The translations under genes were made by a program, and so were the position numbers. 64,000 nt of DNA. It comes from Bugula neritina. Taxonomy: Eukaryota; Bryozoa; Gymnolaemata; Cheilostomatida; Bugulidae. The stretch covers positions 15,318,789 through 15,382,788 of the forward strand of contig OZ037771.1 of NCBI GenBank assembly GCA_964035545.1. The letters run 5' to 3'. Shown piece by piece: positions 33,534 to 55,375 of this stretch (position 1 is its first letter; each line of letters opens with the position of its first letter). The notes beneath the pieces were generated by a model. It had not been told where the DNA came from. It did no database searches and saw only the letters and a program-made list of their open reading frames with translations.

Positions 33534-36114
33534 AGAACAACTCAATGGATGGATTAAGTGATGGGTCAACTGTAACGCATACTCTTTATTGATATTATAC
33601 GTAATTGTTATATTTTTATTATGCATTAACTCTGTGCCATGTATAATATATAGCCTATAATAATTATGTATTATAGCCATTTTACTAAACAAAATATCAC
33701 AATGCGATATTGCTATACTTATATATACCCTAAACTTTAGAATAAAAATGTTCTAAAATCACTTGACTTTCCTTAAGGCAGATGGAGCACCACGTAAATG
33801 GTATATTCTATGGCAAGGGCCATATTGTAAACTTTAGCTTGGGTTAGGGCCACAACATCCGTAATTTGCAAACTACTTAACTCTAATTTCCTATGAGTTA
33901 TTACACAATATGCTACCAATAGTTATTGCAGGCTGTGTGTATTTATCATATATGAAAATAAGAGGGGCCACATAAAATATATAGACTGGAGGCCGCCTGT
34001 TGGACAGCCCTACTTGAGGGTATATTTGCTGAAGTTGATTTCAGACGACAGAATAGTTTACTTATGAAATGCAGTAAAGCATTATAATGAATGGTGTAGA
34101 CTCTCTGTTTTAAATACATATATAAATATAATAGACATATATGAATATAAACAAATAAAATGAATATAGAAACACATAATAAATATATCTCATATGAATA
34201 TAAAAACATATGCTAAGCATATATGAATACAAACAAATATAATAAACATATATTAATACAAACAAATATAATAAACATATATCAATACAAGCAAATATAG
34301 TAAACATATATGAATATAAACAAATATAACAATTCATACATTATACAAATATAATAAATATATAATATATGTTTATTATATTTTTTCATATTCATATTAA
34401 TAATTTAAGCAATTAATATAATAAACATATCCATATGCTTGTATCAACTTCCTCTTCACCGTAACCAAACTTTGCTTCGACTCCAATAAGCTTTAAGTTG
34501 ATTATTTCTTTGATATGGAATATTTTGTTTGTTATACTTTAGCTATAGTGTTCATGACTATCTCATGTTACCTGTAAGACTACTGTTTCTAAGGCTATGT
34601 CAACAATATAGCTCATACTCTCTCATAATATTCATACCTTCTTATAAACTTATATTATAGAATGTTGTAGTATTTACATAGTGCTGTTAAAATGATTACT
34701 TTGTGGTTTACAAACTGCCATCACTGCCTTTCTATTGCTTCAAATGAACCCTTAAGGGAGAATTTCTGGTTGCTGTTTGCATTAATTTATGGTTGTAGTT
34801 TAATATAGTTGTGCTGTTCCCAAACATCAATGAAAAATCCATCATACAAGCAAAACAATGGGAACGCAGTGAGGTTACTGCAGTGCTGGCACTACTTAAG
34901 TATTACCATATAGTGTAACTTTTATGTTTTATGGTTCATATCAGCATCACTATATGGTGTTGAATAGAAGTTATACTATACTAGCTTAGTCTTACGTCAA
35001 TGTAAACAGCCCACATGTCATCATATTGAGTAGCAAGCACTCTTATCTAACCTCTCCAAGGAATGCTGACAGCTTTATCACACTGAATATGATAACTAAA
35101 CTCCAATAAGGAAGTAAGGAGAGAAATTTAATTCCATCATTATTAACACTAATTTGAAACAGATTTGATGTCTTGAATTTTGTCAGTAAATGTAACAATA
35201 GGCAGCTGGATTGGCAGATACAGCTGCTGTATGTACTAGGATACTGTAGTAGCATGCTGGTGTGTTTATGATCTTCCATGTTTCACATGTAACTTCAACT
35301 TCTGTATTCAGTAACTTATGTTCTATGTTTACTATTTCTATTCTTTAGACCCCCAATATTTACTAGTCTATATTATAGTTGTAAGGTATATTTACTAGAT
35401 ATTATAGTTGTAAGGTATATTTACTAGATATTATAGTTGTAAGGTATATTTACTAGATATTATAGTTGTAAGGTATATTTACTAGATATTATAGTTGGAA
35501 GGTATATTTACTAGATATTATAGTTGTAAGGTATATTTACTAGATATTATAGTTGTAAGGTATATTTACTAGATATTATAGTTGGAAGGTATATTTACTA
35601 GATATTATAGTTGTAAGGTATATTTACTAGATATTATAGTTGTAAGGTATATTTACTAGATATTATAGTTGTAAGGTATATTTACTAGATATATTTACTA
35701 AGTCTATTAGATTACACAAACTAAAGCTATACAAATGGCACACCCAGATATTGTGTGGATGAAGGAACATAGAACTGTATTGGTTACATATCAGAGATCT
35801 CAAATGGTGAAATTAAACAAGTTTCTACAAACTTTCAAAATACAATCTTAGATCCGAATTTCATAAAATTAATTTATAGAGCCAAGTTTTTGCAACATAA
35901 TGGACTGAGGGAAGACAATTCAGCAATTAGACTTTTATTCCACAAGGACTAGGTTCAAGGTCATTTTACGATGTCCTTTATATTAGATAATTATCCTCAG
36001 TCTTTACTTGTAGTATTGGCGAAGCAATCATCTTCTCAAGTCACTACTAATCACTTCCTTTACACGCTGATACAGAGCTAGAGTTCAAGGTCATTCTACA
36101 AGGTCAATGTCATG
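33534..36114. other. Intergenic region, AT-rich with one minisatellite
   Basis: 34110-34400 is an atatgaatataaacaaatat-type repeat tract. 35380-35695 is a 27-base array (below). A TTTATT at 35934 could be the minus-strand polyadenylation signal of the reductase gene. No further gene was recognised. Confidence 0.5.
35380..35695. repeat. 27-base minisatellite (about 11 copies)
   Basis: The unit is tatttactagatattatagt plus tgtaagg, with a tggaagg variant. It is intergenic, downstream of the reductase gene. Confidence 0.9.
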
Positions 36115-38717
36115 TTAAAGTTTGCTTTGATCAGGATGAGGGATCTCCACAACTATTTTACCTTCACTCTTCTTGCTGTACAGATAGTCAACTGCATCAA
36201 ATATACTCTCTAAGCCAATGAAAGGCCCTGTCTCAGAGTGAGTACCATTGTCAACTAAACACTTCAGCTGATTGGTGGAATACAGGGAAAAGAGCTTCAT
36301 TGCCATTGGCTGAAAGTATAGACATATACATTTATATTACACTTTGTATTCACTTACATTACACAAGCACTGTGGTGTAGATATTTAGAAGTAAGTACTG
36401 TAGATACTAAGAAGTCTATTTTGACTTTTCCTGTTTTAAGAAGATAGTCTCCATCATCTAGACTGGGAATGAGGGATATGAACAGATCATAATAGCCATC
36501 TGAAAAGACAACTCCTATTACTTTGTTAAACAGCGTGGAGATAACTCCTAGTGTGGCTGATGAGTAAATATATGACTGCATATGTTTGTGTTGTGTCTAC
36601 TAACTTACAACTCTGTAAGATGCACACGATTTATCCGAGGAGCATTCAAACAAGGATATACACGCTATTCGTGTACAGCAGAATATAAACATTTCTTACT
36701 CAATATTCATCCCTCTTTTGGACTAAATTTATTGACGGTATCTGAAAATATGACGTCTAACCTTGACCTCTTTAGGGAAACCAAACAAGAAGAAGCCGCG
36801 AACACTGGCACATTTGGGTAGAAGTCTTTGGGGCAAGGAGCTGGAAGTTCTGGAGATGTTGAAACCTTTCTCTGTCTGGTAACCCGAGATGTAACCAATT
36901 ACAATGAGTCGGCCATGTTGGGCTAAGTTGTTGACGCAGTCGTCAAACATTGTGCCCCCTACGGACTCATACACCACATCCACCCCTGTAAGTCAGTAGA
37001 ATATAGAATAGACTATAGAATACAATAGACTATAAAATAGAGCATAGAATAAAGTAGATTGTAGAATAGAGTATAGCATACAGTAGAATATAGACTATAC
37101 AGTACAATATAAAGTAGAGTATACTATAGACTATAGAATACAATATAAAGTAGAGTATATTATAGACTATAGAGTATAATATAAAGTAGAGTATACTAGA
37201 GACTATAGAATACAATATAAAGTAGAGTATACTATAGACTATAGAGTATAACATAAAGTAGAGTATACTATAGACTATACAGTACAATATAAAGTAGAGT
37301 ATACTATAGACTATAGAATACAATATAAAGTAGAGTATATTATAGACTATAGAGTATAACATAAAGTAGAGTATACTATAGACTATAGAGTATAACATAA
37401 AGTAGAGTATACTAGAGACTATAGAATACAATATAAAGTAGAGTATATTATAGACTATAGAGTATAACATAAAGTAGAGCATACTATAGACTATAGAATA
37501 CAATATAAAGTAGAGCATACTATAGACTATAGAGTATAATATAAAGTAGAGTATACTATAGACTATAGAGTATAATATGGAGTAGAGTAAACTTTAGAGT
37601 CATACAAACCTTTAGGGTATTCAGCTTTGAGCACCTGCCCCAACTTCTCCTCATTGTAATTAATAACTCGATCACAGCCGAGCTCTTTCAGTAATTTGAC
37701 TTTACTCGGTGAGGAACAGGTTCCTATCACGTGACAGCCAGCCAACTTAGCCAACTGCACTGCAAACTGCCCTGTCCCACCGGCTGCGGCTGTCACCAAC
37801 ACCGTCTCCCCTGTAAGCAAGAAACTCAGTATAATACCAGGCTAACAGCAAGTAACAATACGTCAACTAAAACAGGGAGTATGCAACAACATCAATTATT
37901 ATCAATTATCACTATTAATTAACATTATCAATTAATATATCAGTTAAAATATCAATTATTTATAAAAATGAGACGTTAAATCTGATACCAGCTTTGATTT
38001 CTCCCGTCTTCTCCAAACTGATTCCAGCTGTTAGCCCACTGACCAACAAGGTTAAATACTCTTTCTTGAGGGCAGGCAATGGTAGCGCCTCCTTTTCTTT
38101 GATTATTTGATATTCACCAAATGCTCCGTATGCCATGTAGGCGACAGGCTGGTTGACTGGTAGTTGAACCAACGGTCCTTTCTGGACAACTTCACCAACT
38201 CCCTCGAACCCACAGGTAAACGGTGGCTTTATGTTTGGGTCATACCTGGTCAAGTTCACAGAAAACACTGGCAATTGTAACAGCAACATTCTAGTCTGAC
38301 AACAGCAGCTATTTTAGAGAATATATCTATAGGAAACAAAGCCTAGATATAGAATATGTAAAAATAGTTGATTAGATAAACAAATTAACCTAATTTTAAG
38401 AAGTACCAGCTTCCGTCTTATCTGTAAAAACTAACAAGCAAACTGAGTGCCAGAGTTGCCAGCTGTTTGAGACACCAGAGTGATGAGTCACATAGTTGAA
38501 GTAAGTGACTCATAGTTTTACTACTCAGCTAAACAACAGACCTGCCTGCGGAGAAGTTGACATCTGAAGCATTAATTCCGACAAATCTATTCCTAATCAG
38601 CACTTCGTGATCTTTGAGTAACGGAGTTGACACCGACTCAATAGAGCAGACGTCTCGAAACTTGTGAGACACTTGATTTACCATAAGTCGGCGGAATGTC
38701 CGTGGAATGACAGACAT
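36115..38717 (-). CDS. PTGR3: Prostaglandin reductase 3 / zinc-binding alcohol dehydrogenase domain protein 2 (peroxisomal)
   Basis: Five exons on the minus strand: 38717-38542, 38245-37989, 37810-37610, 36985-36762 and 36309-36115 (1,053 bases, 350 residues). It is a medium-chain reductase (quinone-oxidoreductase type) that uses NADPH to reduce enone prostaglandins such as 15-keto compounds. Family marks include [18 protein letters not shown] near residues 42-59, [21 protein letters not shown], and the dinucleotide fold [16 protein letters not shown] (from residue 151). [41 protein letters not shown] and GKIVVEIPH follow. It ends in SKL, a peroxisomal targeting signal. Length is close to the vertebrate protein. 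The donor after exon 4 (AAG|gttaga) was chosen because it keeps family spacing; GAG|gtcaag is an alternative. The start Met follows an upstream in-frame Met, but MSVIPRTF fits better. Confidence 0.92.
36995..37595. repeat. 36-base minisatellite in an intron of the reductase gene (about 16 copies)
   Basis: The unit is gactatagaatacaatataa then agtagagtatactata. It fills almost the whole intron between exons 3 and 4. The 162-residue open frame on the minus strand is a product of the repeat. Confidence 0.9.
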
Positions 38718-41700
38718 GGTTGATACTGTGGGTAAAATGTTTTGTATTTTTAGTTTATTGTCAAACATTTTGCAACACAAGTTTCATATTTAATTTTTAA
38801 AATAAAAAGTATTATTACCACACTGTTGAATTTTGTTTGTGAAAATTACATTGCGTTTTACAACAAAATATATTAACTTTAATTGCAACCATGACTTCAA
38901 AATTTTTATATAGTCATTTGTCTTTTTGTTAAAATAATATGATCCATTTCACAGCAGATAATTGATGACAAATTATTAATACACTAATGACTATGCCAAT
39001 TAGTTAAATGATGATACACTGAAACAAACATGAACTTCTTTTAACAAATGAGTAAAGGAACAAATCAGATAACAATCGAGTATTATTGTATATCTATCTT
39101 ATATCATTACTAGTAATTTATGTAATAGATACATTGCTAAATTACATAAATGTGTCCAAGTCACATTGGATTGAATACTTGCAATTCCTTGCTAGAATTG
39201 ATTACTTGACTTGTTCGATTACTTTCCTTGAGTTGACCTAACTTCTCTAAATAATGACTAACCTGATGCAAGTCGCTAAATATTAACTAAAATTGTCACA
39301 TGCTTCACTTATTCTCTACTTATAGTTACAGCAAATGCTCAAAATAATTCGTACATCATAGTGACTTACTTTAATAGCGTTATGACAAAAATTATTAAAG
39401 GTGGCTTTCAACAATTATTTACATCATGGTGAGTTTTTTCAATTATAAACTTATAATTGTTCATCAAACAATTACTGAATAATAATCATAATAATACCCA
39501 ATTTAAGTTTCAGATTGTAGTATAATTTTGATTTAAATTCTAAATAATTAAAATAATTTCATTATTATTATAAACAAATACCTACGCTAGGACTTATCTA
39601 CTTCTAGTGCTAGTACAACAAAACCAGTACCAATACTACTAATAGTAATAGTTATAATACTACTAACACTACTAACTATTACTATTAGACCTACACCTAC
39701 TCCCAACGCCGTTACCGGTTACTGTTAGTGTTATAGGCTAGAAGTAGAGGCCAGACTCCGGAGTGAATATCAATATGATTATGAATATCTAAATCTAGTT
39801 TTGGGGTTCAGTAACTTTGCTGTATGATCTAGGAAACCACTATGAGTGTATGAATGTAATAGACAGCTGTAACTTTTAAATTGCAAAAATAAATCATCCA
39901 TGCTAGAATATTTTGCCTGTGAATTACCAATACTTGTTATCATCAGTTGATTAGCACAATGAATATTAACGCAGTTGACGCAAAGCCACGCCCTCTGTAA
40001 TAACCTTGACAAATTTTTACACTCTCTTGAGAGAACGGTTTATAGATATCGCATTATAAATATTATTTTCTGTGATGTAGCTCGAACTGATATACTCTTG
40101 CACGAAAGAGCGCTAAGTTAAACTTAATGTTTTTGTCCAATTAGGAAGTCGCCTGCAAAGATCATTGACTTCTTACAGTTCGTCTTGTGCTTTACCTCCT
40201 TTAGTAATTATGAGTGAGGTGATAGTTATATTTGTTAGCACATTTATATTGTAATGCAAAGTATGTGCTTATAATAAAAGTATAGTTATTATTTTTATAC
40301 TAGTAGTACCAGCAGTACTATGGCATTATTCGTTTTATATTATAAATAAATTCTACCTATAGGCTATAGGCTATATAAATATAATATTTTTATATTTAAG
40401 TATAATCAATATGAATATCATCATAATCATTATGATTATCAGTGATAATCATAATTATAATTATCATTAATTTTATACACGTGTAACTATAAGAATGAGT
40501 ATAATTATGCCTATTGGCTATTAGTATTAATATTATTATTACTATTACTTAAAGTTAAACTTAATTACTCTAAAGTATAACTATAACTCTCTAAGTCTAA
40601 GGTATTACTATTAGTATTAGGTATAACTCTTGCAACTTGAAGTTCAAGATGAACTTCAACTTGAGCTTAACTGAATGATTATGCCTCTCACTCTCAGACC
40701 CAATATTTCTTTCAATATGACATTGGTTATGATTAAATCAAAATATAATCATAATCATAATGATAACAATCATTGTTACTAATGGTAAATCACCATAGAC
40801 TTAGTATTGCATTTTGATTTAGTTTTACTATAGCAAATATTTCTAATAGGAGTACTGGAATTATAACAATCAAGCTGCATTAATTTTATTGCTACTAACC
40901 ACTTATTGTTAGTATTACTATAGTATTAGTATTGCTATTACTATAGTAACCTACATTTAATAAGTCCCTCATATTGGTACTTGCATTGGTGCTACTACTA
41001 GACACTAGTAATAGAGTTAAAAATAATGCTAATATAAGTAATATTAAGTGTAATAGTAAATATAATAGTAATATTTTATGGGATTTTAGAGTCAAACGAA
41101 TAAAAATTATAATTCATTATTTATACTATTGGCGCTGATTGCTAGGACACCCTGGCAATGAAGGTCACCAGTTGCACTCACTGTTAGCATGGGGAGGGGA
41201 GAAGGGGGCCCAAACTTTATCTTTCTATTTGTCTGTTATCAACATGATATAATTTTTACATTGGAACAGCAATTTTACTGCTTAATAAATCATTACCGGT
41301 TTATACTTTCAATTTGCAAACTGATCTGTTTTATTGTGACCAGCATGTGATACTTTTGCTTTAGAAGTGCTATTTAGTTTGTAATCATTTAACAGTAAGA
41401 AGTCCATCTTGTTCAGTGATCTCTTGTTCTTTTAATTAAGTTCAGATTGTCGACTACTGTTGATGTTATATGAGTAGCACGAATTTTAGGTAAAACTGGC
41501 ACTGATAAAAAATGGCACAGATGAAAAGTAAGTAAATATGGCAAACTTATGTTAAATTTTCCCAAACCCTAATATTGAAAATGTGCCATTTTTACCTTCT
41601 TTGCCACCTGTGCCATTTTTGCCAGACACCGAGTAGTGAAGTGAAGTGTATAACTATAATTGCACTTGCTCAAATTTGCTATTAGTAATAATGTTATTTT

Positions 41701-42100
41701 ACTCACTGTGTTATACTGACACTAATATTCTAATACTCATAGTCATACTCATAGTGATAGTCATATTCGTACTCATAGTCATAATGATTATAAATTAGCC
41801 AGTAAATGGCGGAAGTGAGGTACTGTAGTTGTCACTGTTACAATGCGCTTTAATTTTTTTCACCAAAGGTAAAACCAAACTCCTTGTTCTAAAGTTATGA
41901 GTAGAATGAATGTTGTTAGTTGTTAGAATGAGTTAGTCGGCTTTTGGCTGTAACTTATTTTCAGTGTCACCTTGACCTTTGCTGTTACTCAGGTCAAACA
42001 ATGCTATTGGGTTAGGGTTTCTTAAAAGGTCTTAAAGAAGATTTGAATGTATTCTAAAGTTATAGCACAGCTATTCATACTGGTTTTGTATATTCTGCAG
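38718..42100. other. Intergenic region between the divergent reductase and receptor genes
   Basis: It is AT-rich, with simple attattact/ataatcat sequence (39590-39680 and 40400-41070). Promoters of both genes should lie here but I see no clear TATA box. A tattctgcag acceptor ends at 42100, so the receptor gene probably has a non-coding first exon upstream. Confidence 0.45.
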
Positions 42101-42128
42101 GTATAGTGTTTTCGAGAGCAAAGCAGCC

Positions 42129-51163
<9,035 letters not shown>

Positions 51164-52190
51164 TCTGACATTCATTCTCTCTCATCCCATCAGGATCTCA
51201 CTAACTGCTGACATCATTAGTTGTTGTGTACTTTGCTCAGTGGTGACTTGATTGATGTGGTGCACACAAAGTGATGACCTCATCGAGTGTGGTACACGCA
51301 GTTTCCGTTGTGCTTTGACACAAGGCCGTAAGCTGGTCTGTTTCTGCATCTTGACTGTATATTTTTGTATTTTGTTTTACTTTTCCATTATTTATAATAG
51401 CGAGCTGTTGGCGCTGTACTTATGGGAGTATAATATATTATTCGACAGGGTAGTAGAGTATAATATCCGTTATCAATGCAATATGTATAGTCATCAGTGT
51501 TACTTTGAACAACTTTATCTGACTCATCATTTCCTTTGTGATATTTTACTTTTCAGTTCTATAATAATGTAGGGTTTAAAACTACGTTTAACGTTTTCAG
51601 TGTAATATTTTGCAATGTTTTGAAATTACAGTTATTTTTATATATAATATTATCAAAGTCATTCACTCATGCATAGTATATGCATGCGATAAATTAACTA
51701 TTTGTTGTATGTTCTGTAAAACTAACTGACTGCAACTTTGCAGTTTGACTCCTACTGAGCCACTACATTGTCTGAGTAGGCTTGTCTGCTCAAATGTTGA
51801 ACTTTGAACCTAATAAACTGATAAATCGAGTAGAAAGTATTTTGTGATCTCAACTGACCTACTCAACTCAACTTGTTTGTCAGTAAATAATTCCCACACT
51901 TCCCACAGTTCAGCAGTGACCTAATCAGCGTTACCGCAAGAGATAGTAATGTCAACATGATCCAGTGATGTCATAGCATAATCCAATGATGTCATATCGT
52001 GGTTTTGTGATGTCATATGATTTTGTGATGTTCTAACAAGAGATATGATGGCATATTTTACTTTGTGCCCATTAAGATGATAAAATATATTTATTTTGCT
52101 ATTTTCTTGAGCAAGAACAAGAAGATATATAAAGTTTGAAGCATTATAATGTATATAATAGAATGTTGAATGATAATGTCATACATCATT
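51164..52190. other. Convergent intergenic region with both 3' UTRs
   Basis: It holds the receptor 3' UTR with AATAAA at 51812. A TTTATT at 52090 is a candidate minus-strand polyadenylation signal for the next gene. Short gatgtcata repeats lie at 51960-52040. No other gene was seen. Confidence 0.5.
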
Positions 52191-55095
52191 TCAGTACACT
52201 GACTTTCTGCTTTTCATCACGGAACGTTTTGAACCGACTGTTGAAGGTCGACGACTCATCCTTGAAGCAGACGGTTTGACTCTAGAAGGCTGCCTAGACA
52301 TAGACTTCCTCGACTTGAAGCGAGACGGGGACGGGCCAAGACGTGACTTTGACGATCCCATTCGAGATCTACGAGAGTTGAGTTTAGAAGGCTGTCTCCT
52401 GACGGAGGCGCGACTCGCGATGTCTCCAGCAGATCTGCCCGTTGAGGACTGCTTGGACTGCAACGTCCTTGACTCGGATCTGCTTTTCTTAGCTCGACCT
52501 CCGTGATGAGGGGAACTGGACTGTGGAGAGAGTGAAGGGTTAGTGGAAACATAACTCCTTGTCTAACTGACAAGTCTGTCTTAACACAATTCAAGTAACT
52601 CTGTCTTAACAAAATTTAGCTTCAAATTCACATTTCATAATAATTGTCAGGATAGAAAATGGTTATGGCTGCTCAACCAGTCCCATCAAAAGTTTAATTA
52701 TAATATGTTAGATGCTACAATCAAACCACCATTGTCTACTCGTACCTTAGCGGCTCTCCTGTCTTTATGATTATCTCCCTCGTCGCCTCTGTCCGCATAC
52801 CCACCCGAGAATATGTCATAGAGGGGTTCGCCGGGCTGGCGGGTGCAGGGTGCTGTGGCACATGTCGGCACGCATGACGGTACCGCAGGTGCGGCTGTTT
52901 GAGCATGCTGATTGGTTGTTGGTGGCCATTGGGTAGTCATGTCCTACAACATACACTAAGTAGACAACTCCAACATGCACTAGAGACATCATACTAAGTA
53001 GACAACTCCAACATGTACTAGAGACATTACACAAAGTAGATAACTCCAACATGTACTAGAGACATTACACTAAGTAGACAACTCCAACATGTACTAGAGA
53101 CATTACACAAAGTAGATAACTCCAACATGTACTAGAGACATTACACTAAGTAGACAACTCCAACTGCTTACCATGTGTTTGAGGGCTCCAGGCACGGAGT
53201 TCCTGTCCATAGAGGACATTGGATAGAGATCATTGTCTGTATAATAAGCTGGTTGTGTACATTTGTGGAAAGTCTGGTTGAAACTTTCCGCCACTCCCAG
53301 GTTGTTCCAACGCAGACAAAAAGTTTCAGAACGAGGCTGAAGAGAAGCGAAGTCAATGGCGGACCATCGCGAGATGTGGATACCCTGATTTTCATCCCTT
53401 TGGATATTACAAAGTAAGTATATGGTATATAAGTGTATGAGTATATAGTAAGTATATGAGTATAGTAAGTATATAATATAGTAAGTATATAGTATATAGT
53501 AAGTATATAATATAGTAAGTATATAGTATATAGTAAGTATACTAGTATAGTGAGTATATAGTATAGTAAAGTAAGTATATAGTATATAGTAAGTGTATGT
53601 TGTACCTGAAAAGTGCCATGTTCTTGGTCAGCTCATGGTTCATTAGCACGACGTCACACGTGTTTTTCATGACTATTTTGTATTTGTCAGCCTCTGGGTA
53701 GAAGGTGATGGTCACCATTCCATCTCCTATTCTCTTGAGTAAATTCAGTTTTATTATATTATATTATATATTATATTATATTATATTATATTATATTATA
53801 TTATATGCTTCATTATATTATATTATATGTTTCATTACATTATATTATATTATATGTTATATTATATTATATGTTATATTATATTATATTATATGTTATA
53901 CTATAATACATATTGTAGTATTAGCTATATCTCTGCACTACACTCTATATTATAATACGTACCACGTGCAAGCATTTACTCATAATATTCAACAACATAG
54001 TATACTGTAACTACTAACTTATACTGACTAATTACTACTAACAGGAGTTGTCTACCTTCCAATATCTACCACACTGTGTAAAGGCTTGGGCCCAGCCAGC
54101 AAACATATGTCTCTGTGTGCACTTGTTCAGGTTGGGCTTTACAATGCCCCATCTTGCGGACAGACTAAATAGTCCATTCAGCAGAGATTTGGTTGGTTTG
54201 CACTCCACTACAACACAAATATAGAACCACTACTAGTTAACTAGACTAGAGTTAAAATAGTTGGAGTTATTTGCTCCTGTGCCACCATGTTCTAGCTGGA
54301 ACAATGTTGATGGATTAGAATCTTAGATTTTGAATTACCAAACATATAGATGTAGGCCACTGCAGACTATTAGCTTAGCTAGCAGATAGTTAACTAGTAA
54401 ATAGTTAGCTAGTAGGTAGTTAACTAGTAGATAGTTAACTAGTAGATAGTTAACTAGTAGATAGTTAGCTAGTAGATAGTTAACTAGTAGATAGTTAGCT
54501 AGTAGATAGTTAACTAGTAGATAGTTATACTAGTAGTTAGTTATACTAGTAGTTAGTTATACTAGTAGATAGTTAACTAGTAGATAGTTAGCTAGTAGAT
54601 AGTTAACTAGTAGATAGTTATATTAGTAGTTAGTTATACTAGTAGTTAGTTATACTAGTAGATAGTTAACTAGTAGATAGTTAGCTAGTAGATAGTTAGC
54701 TAGTAGATAGTTATAATAGTAGATAGTTAGCTAGTAGATAGTTAGCTAGTAGATAGTTAACTAGTAGGTAGTTATAATAGTAGATAGTTAACTAGTAGAT
54801 AGTTAACTAGTAGATAGTTAGCTAGTAGATAGTTAACTAGTAGATAGTTATACTAGTAGATAGTTAGCTAGTAGATAGTTAACTAGTAGATAGTTATACT
54901 AGTAGATAGTAACATGTTCTCACCAGGGTAGAGGTTACCAAACTCATCTCTGTCGTACCTCTCCAGGTAAAACCTTCTAAACAGGTTGATGCTGGTGTAG
55001 ATGAGCAGAGTGATGGTAACTATTAGAGTCAAGGTGTACTTGGTAGGTATTGGTAGGTTGGGTATGATGCCTGCTGACCCTGCGGTGAGACACAT
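52191..55095 (-). CDS. Unrecognised 401-residue single-pass membrane protein with Arg/Ser-rich tail
   Basis: Six exons on the minus strand: 55095-54924, 54207-54056, 53733-53606, 53397-53172, 52943-52746 and 52520-52191 (1,206 bases, all in frame). One membrane helix (TLTLIVTITLLIYTSINLF) is near residues 21-39, followed by RRFYLERYDRDEFGNLYP. The next 190 residues hold seven Cys and one NQT sequon. The following exon is Pro/Gln/Cys-rich (QTAAPAVPSCVPTCATAPC). The last exon is strongly basic, with repeated SRR, KSR and RRPS motifs, ending MKSRKSVY. I do not recognise the family. The sequon suggests that the region after the helix is outside the cell, but the basic tail is more typical of the cytoplasm, so topology is unclear. 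The start codon sits inside a possible acceptor (caccgcag), so a further 5' exon is possible. Confidence 0.7.
52950..53165. repeat. actccaacatgtactagaga repeat in an intron of the membrane-protein gene
   Basis: About six units of 36 bases alternate aagtagacaac and aagtagataac. They fill the intron between exons 4 and 5. Confidence 0.85.
53412..53598. repeat. agtatatagtaagtatat repeat in the intron between exons 3 and 4
   Basis: Short AT-rich units run from the acceptor side of exon 4 to the donor side of exon 3. Confidence 0.8.
53745..53905. repeat. tatat/tatta microsatellite next to exon 3
   Basis: Near-pure attat repeat in the intron between exons 2 and 3 of the minus-strand gene. Confidence 0.85.
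54375..54910. repeat. 15-base minisatellite agtagatagttaact (about 35 copies)
   Basis: Units alternate ttaact, ttagct and ttatact. The array fills most of the intron between exons 1 and 2 of the minus-strand gene and stops 14 bases before the donor. Confidence 0.9.
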
Positions 55096-55129
55096 TGTAC
55101 TTTATACTCTGTGACTGAGAGTTACTATA

Positions 55130-55375
55130 ACTAGTCACTCTTGCTCTGTGACTCACAGTTAGAGTTGGACTGTAACTAATAACTCTAGCACTAGTAACTG
55201 TGACTAATGACTCTACTACTAGTAACTGTTACTAATGACTCTACTACTAGTAACTGTGACTAATAACTCTATCACTAGTACCTGTGACTAATAACTCTAT
55301 CACTAGTAACTGTGACTAATGACTGTACTAGTAGTAGCTCTTACTAGTAACTCCATGACTAGTGGTAACTGTTAC
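55130..55375. repeat. actagtaactgtgactaatg repeat upstream of the membrane-protein gene
   Basis: About eight units of 30 bases (agtaactgtgactaatgactctactact type) start 35 bases upstream of the start codon. The array would be 5' UTR, promoter or a first intron. Confidence 0.8.

Noticed and set aside
36354-36581. 75-residue minus-strand frame between reductase exons 4 and 5
   Set aside because: Joining exon 4 directly to exon 5 restores the family length exactly; this frame shows no similarity to the enzyme.
37030-37518. 162-residue minus-strand frame in the reductase gene
   Set aside because: A 36-base repeat within the intron between exons 3 and 4.
55130-55375. Regulatory site array upstream of the membrane-protein gene
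   Set aside because: The units look like another ordinary minisatellite; nothing ties them to a known binding motif.
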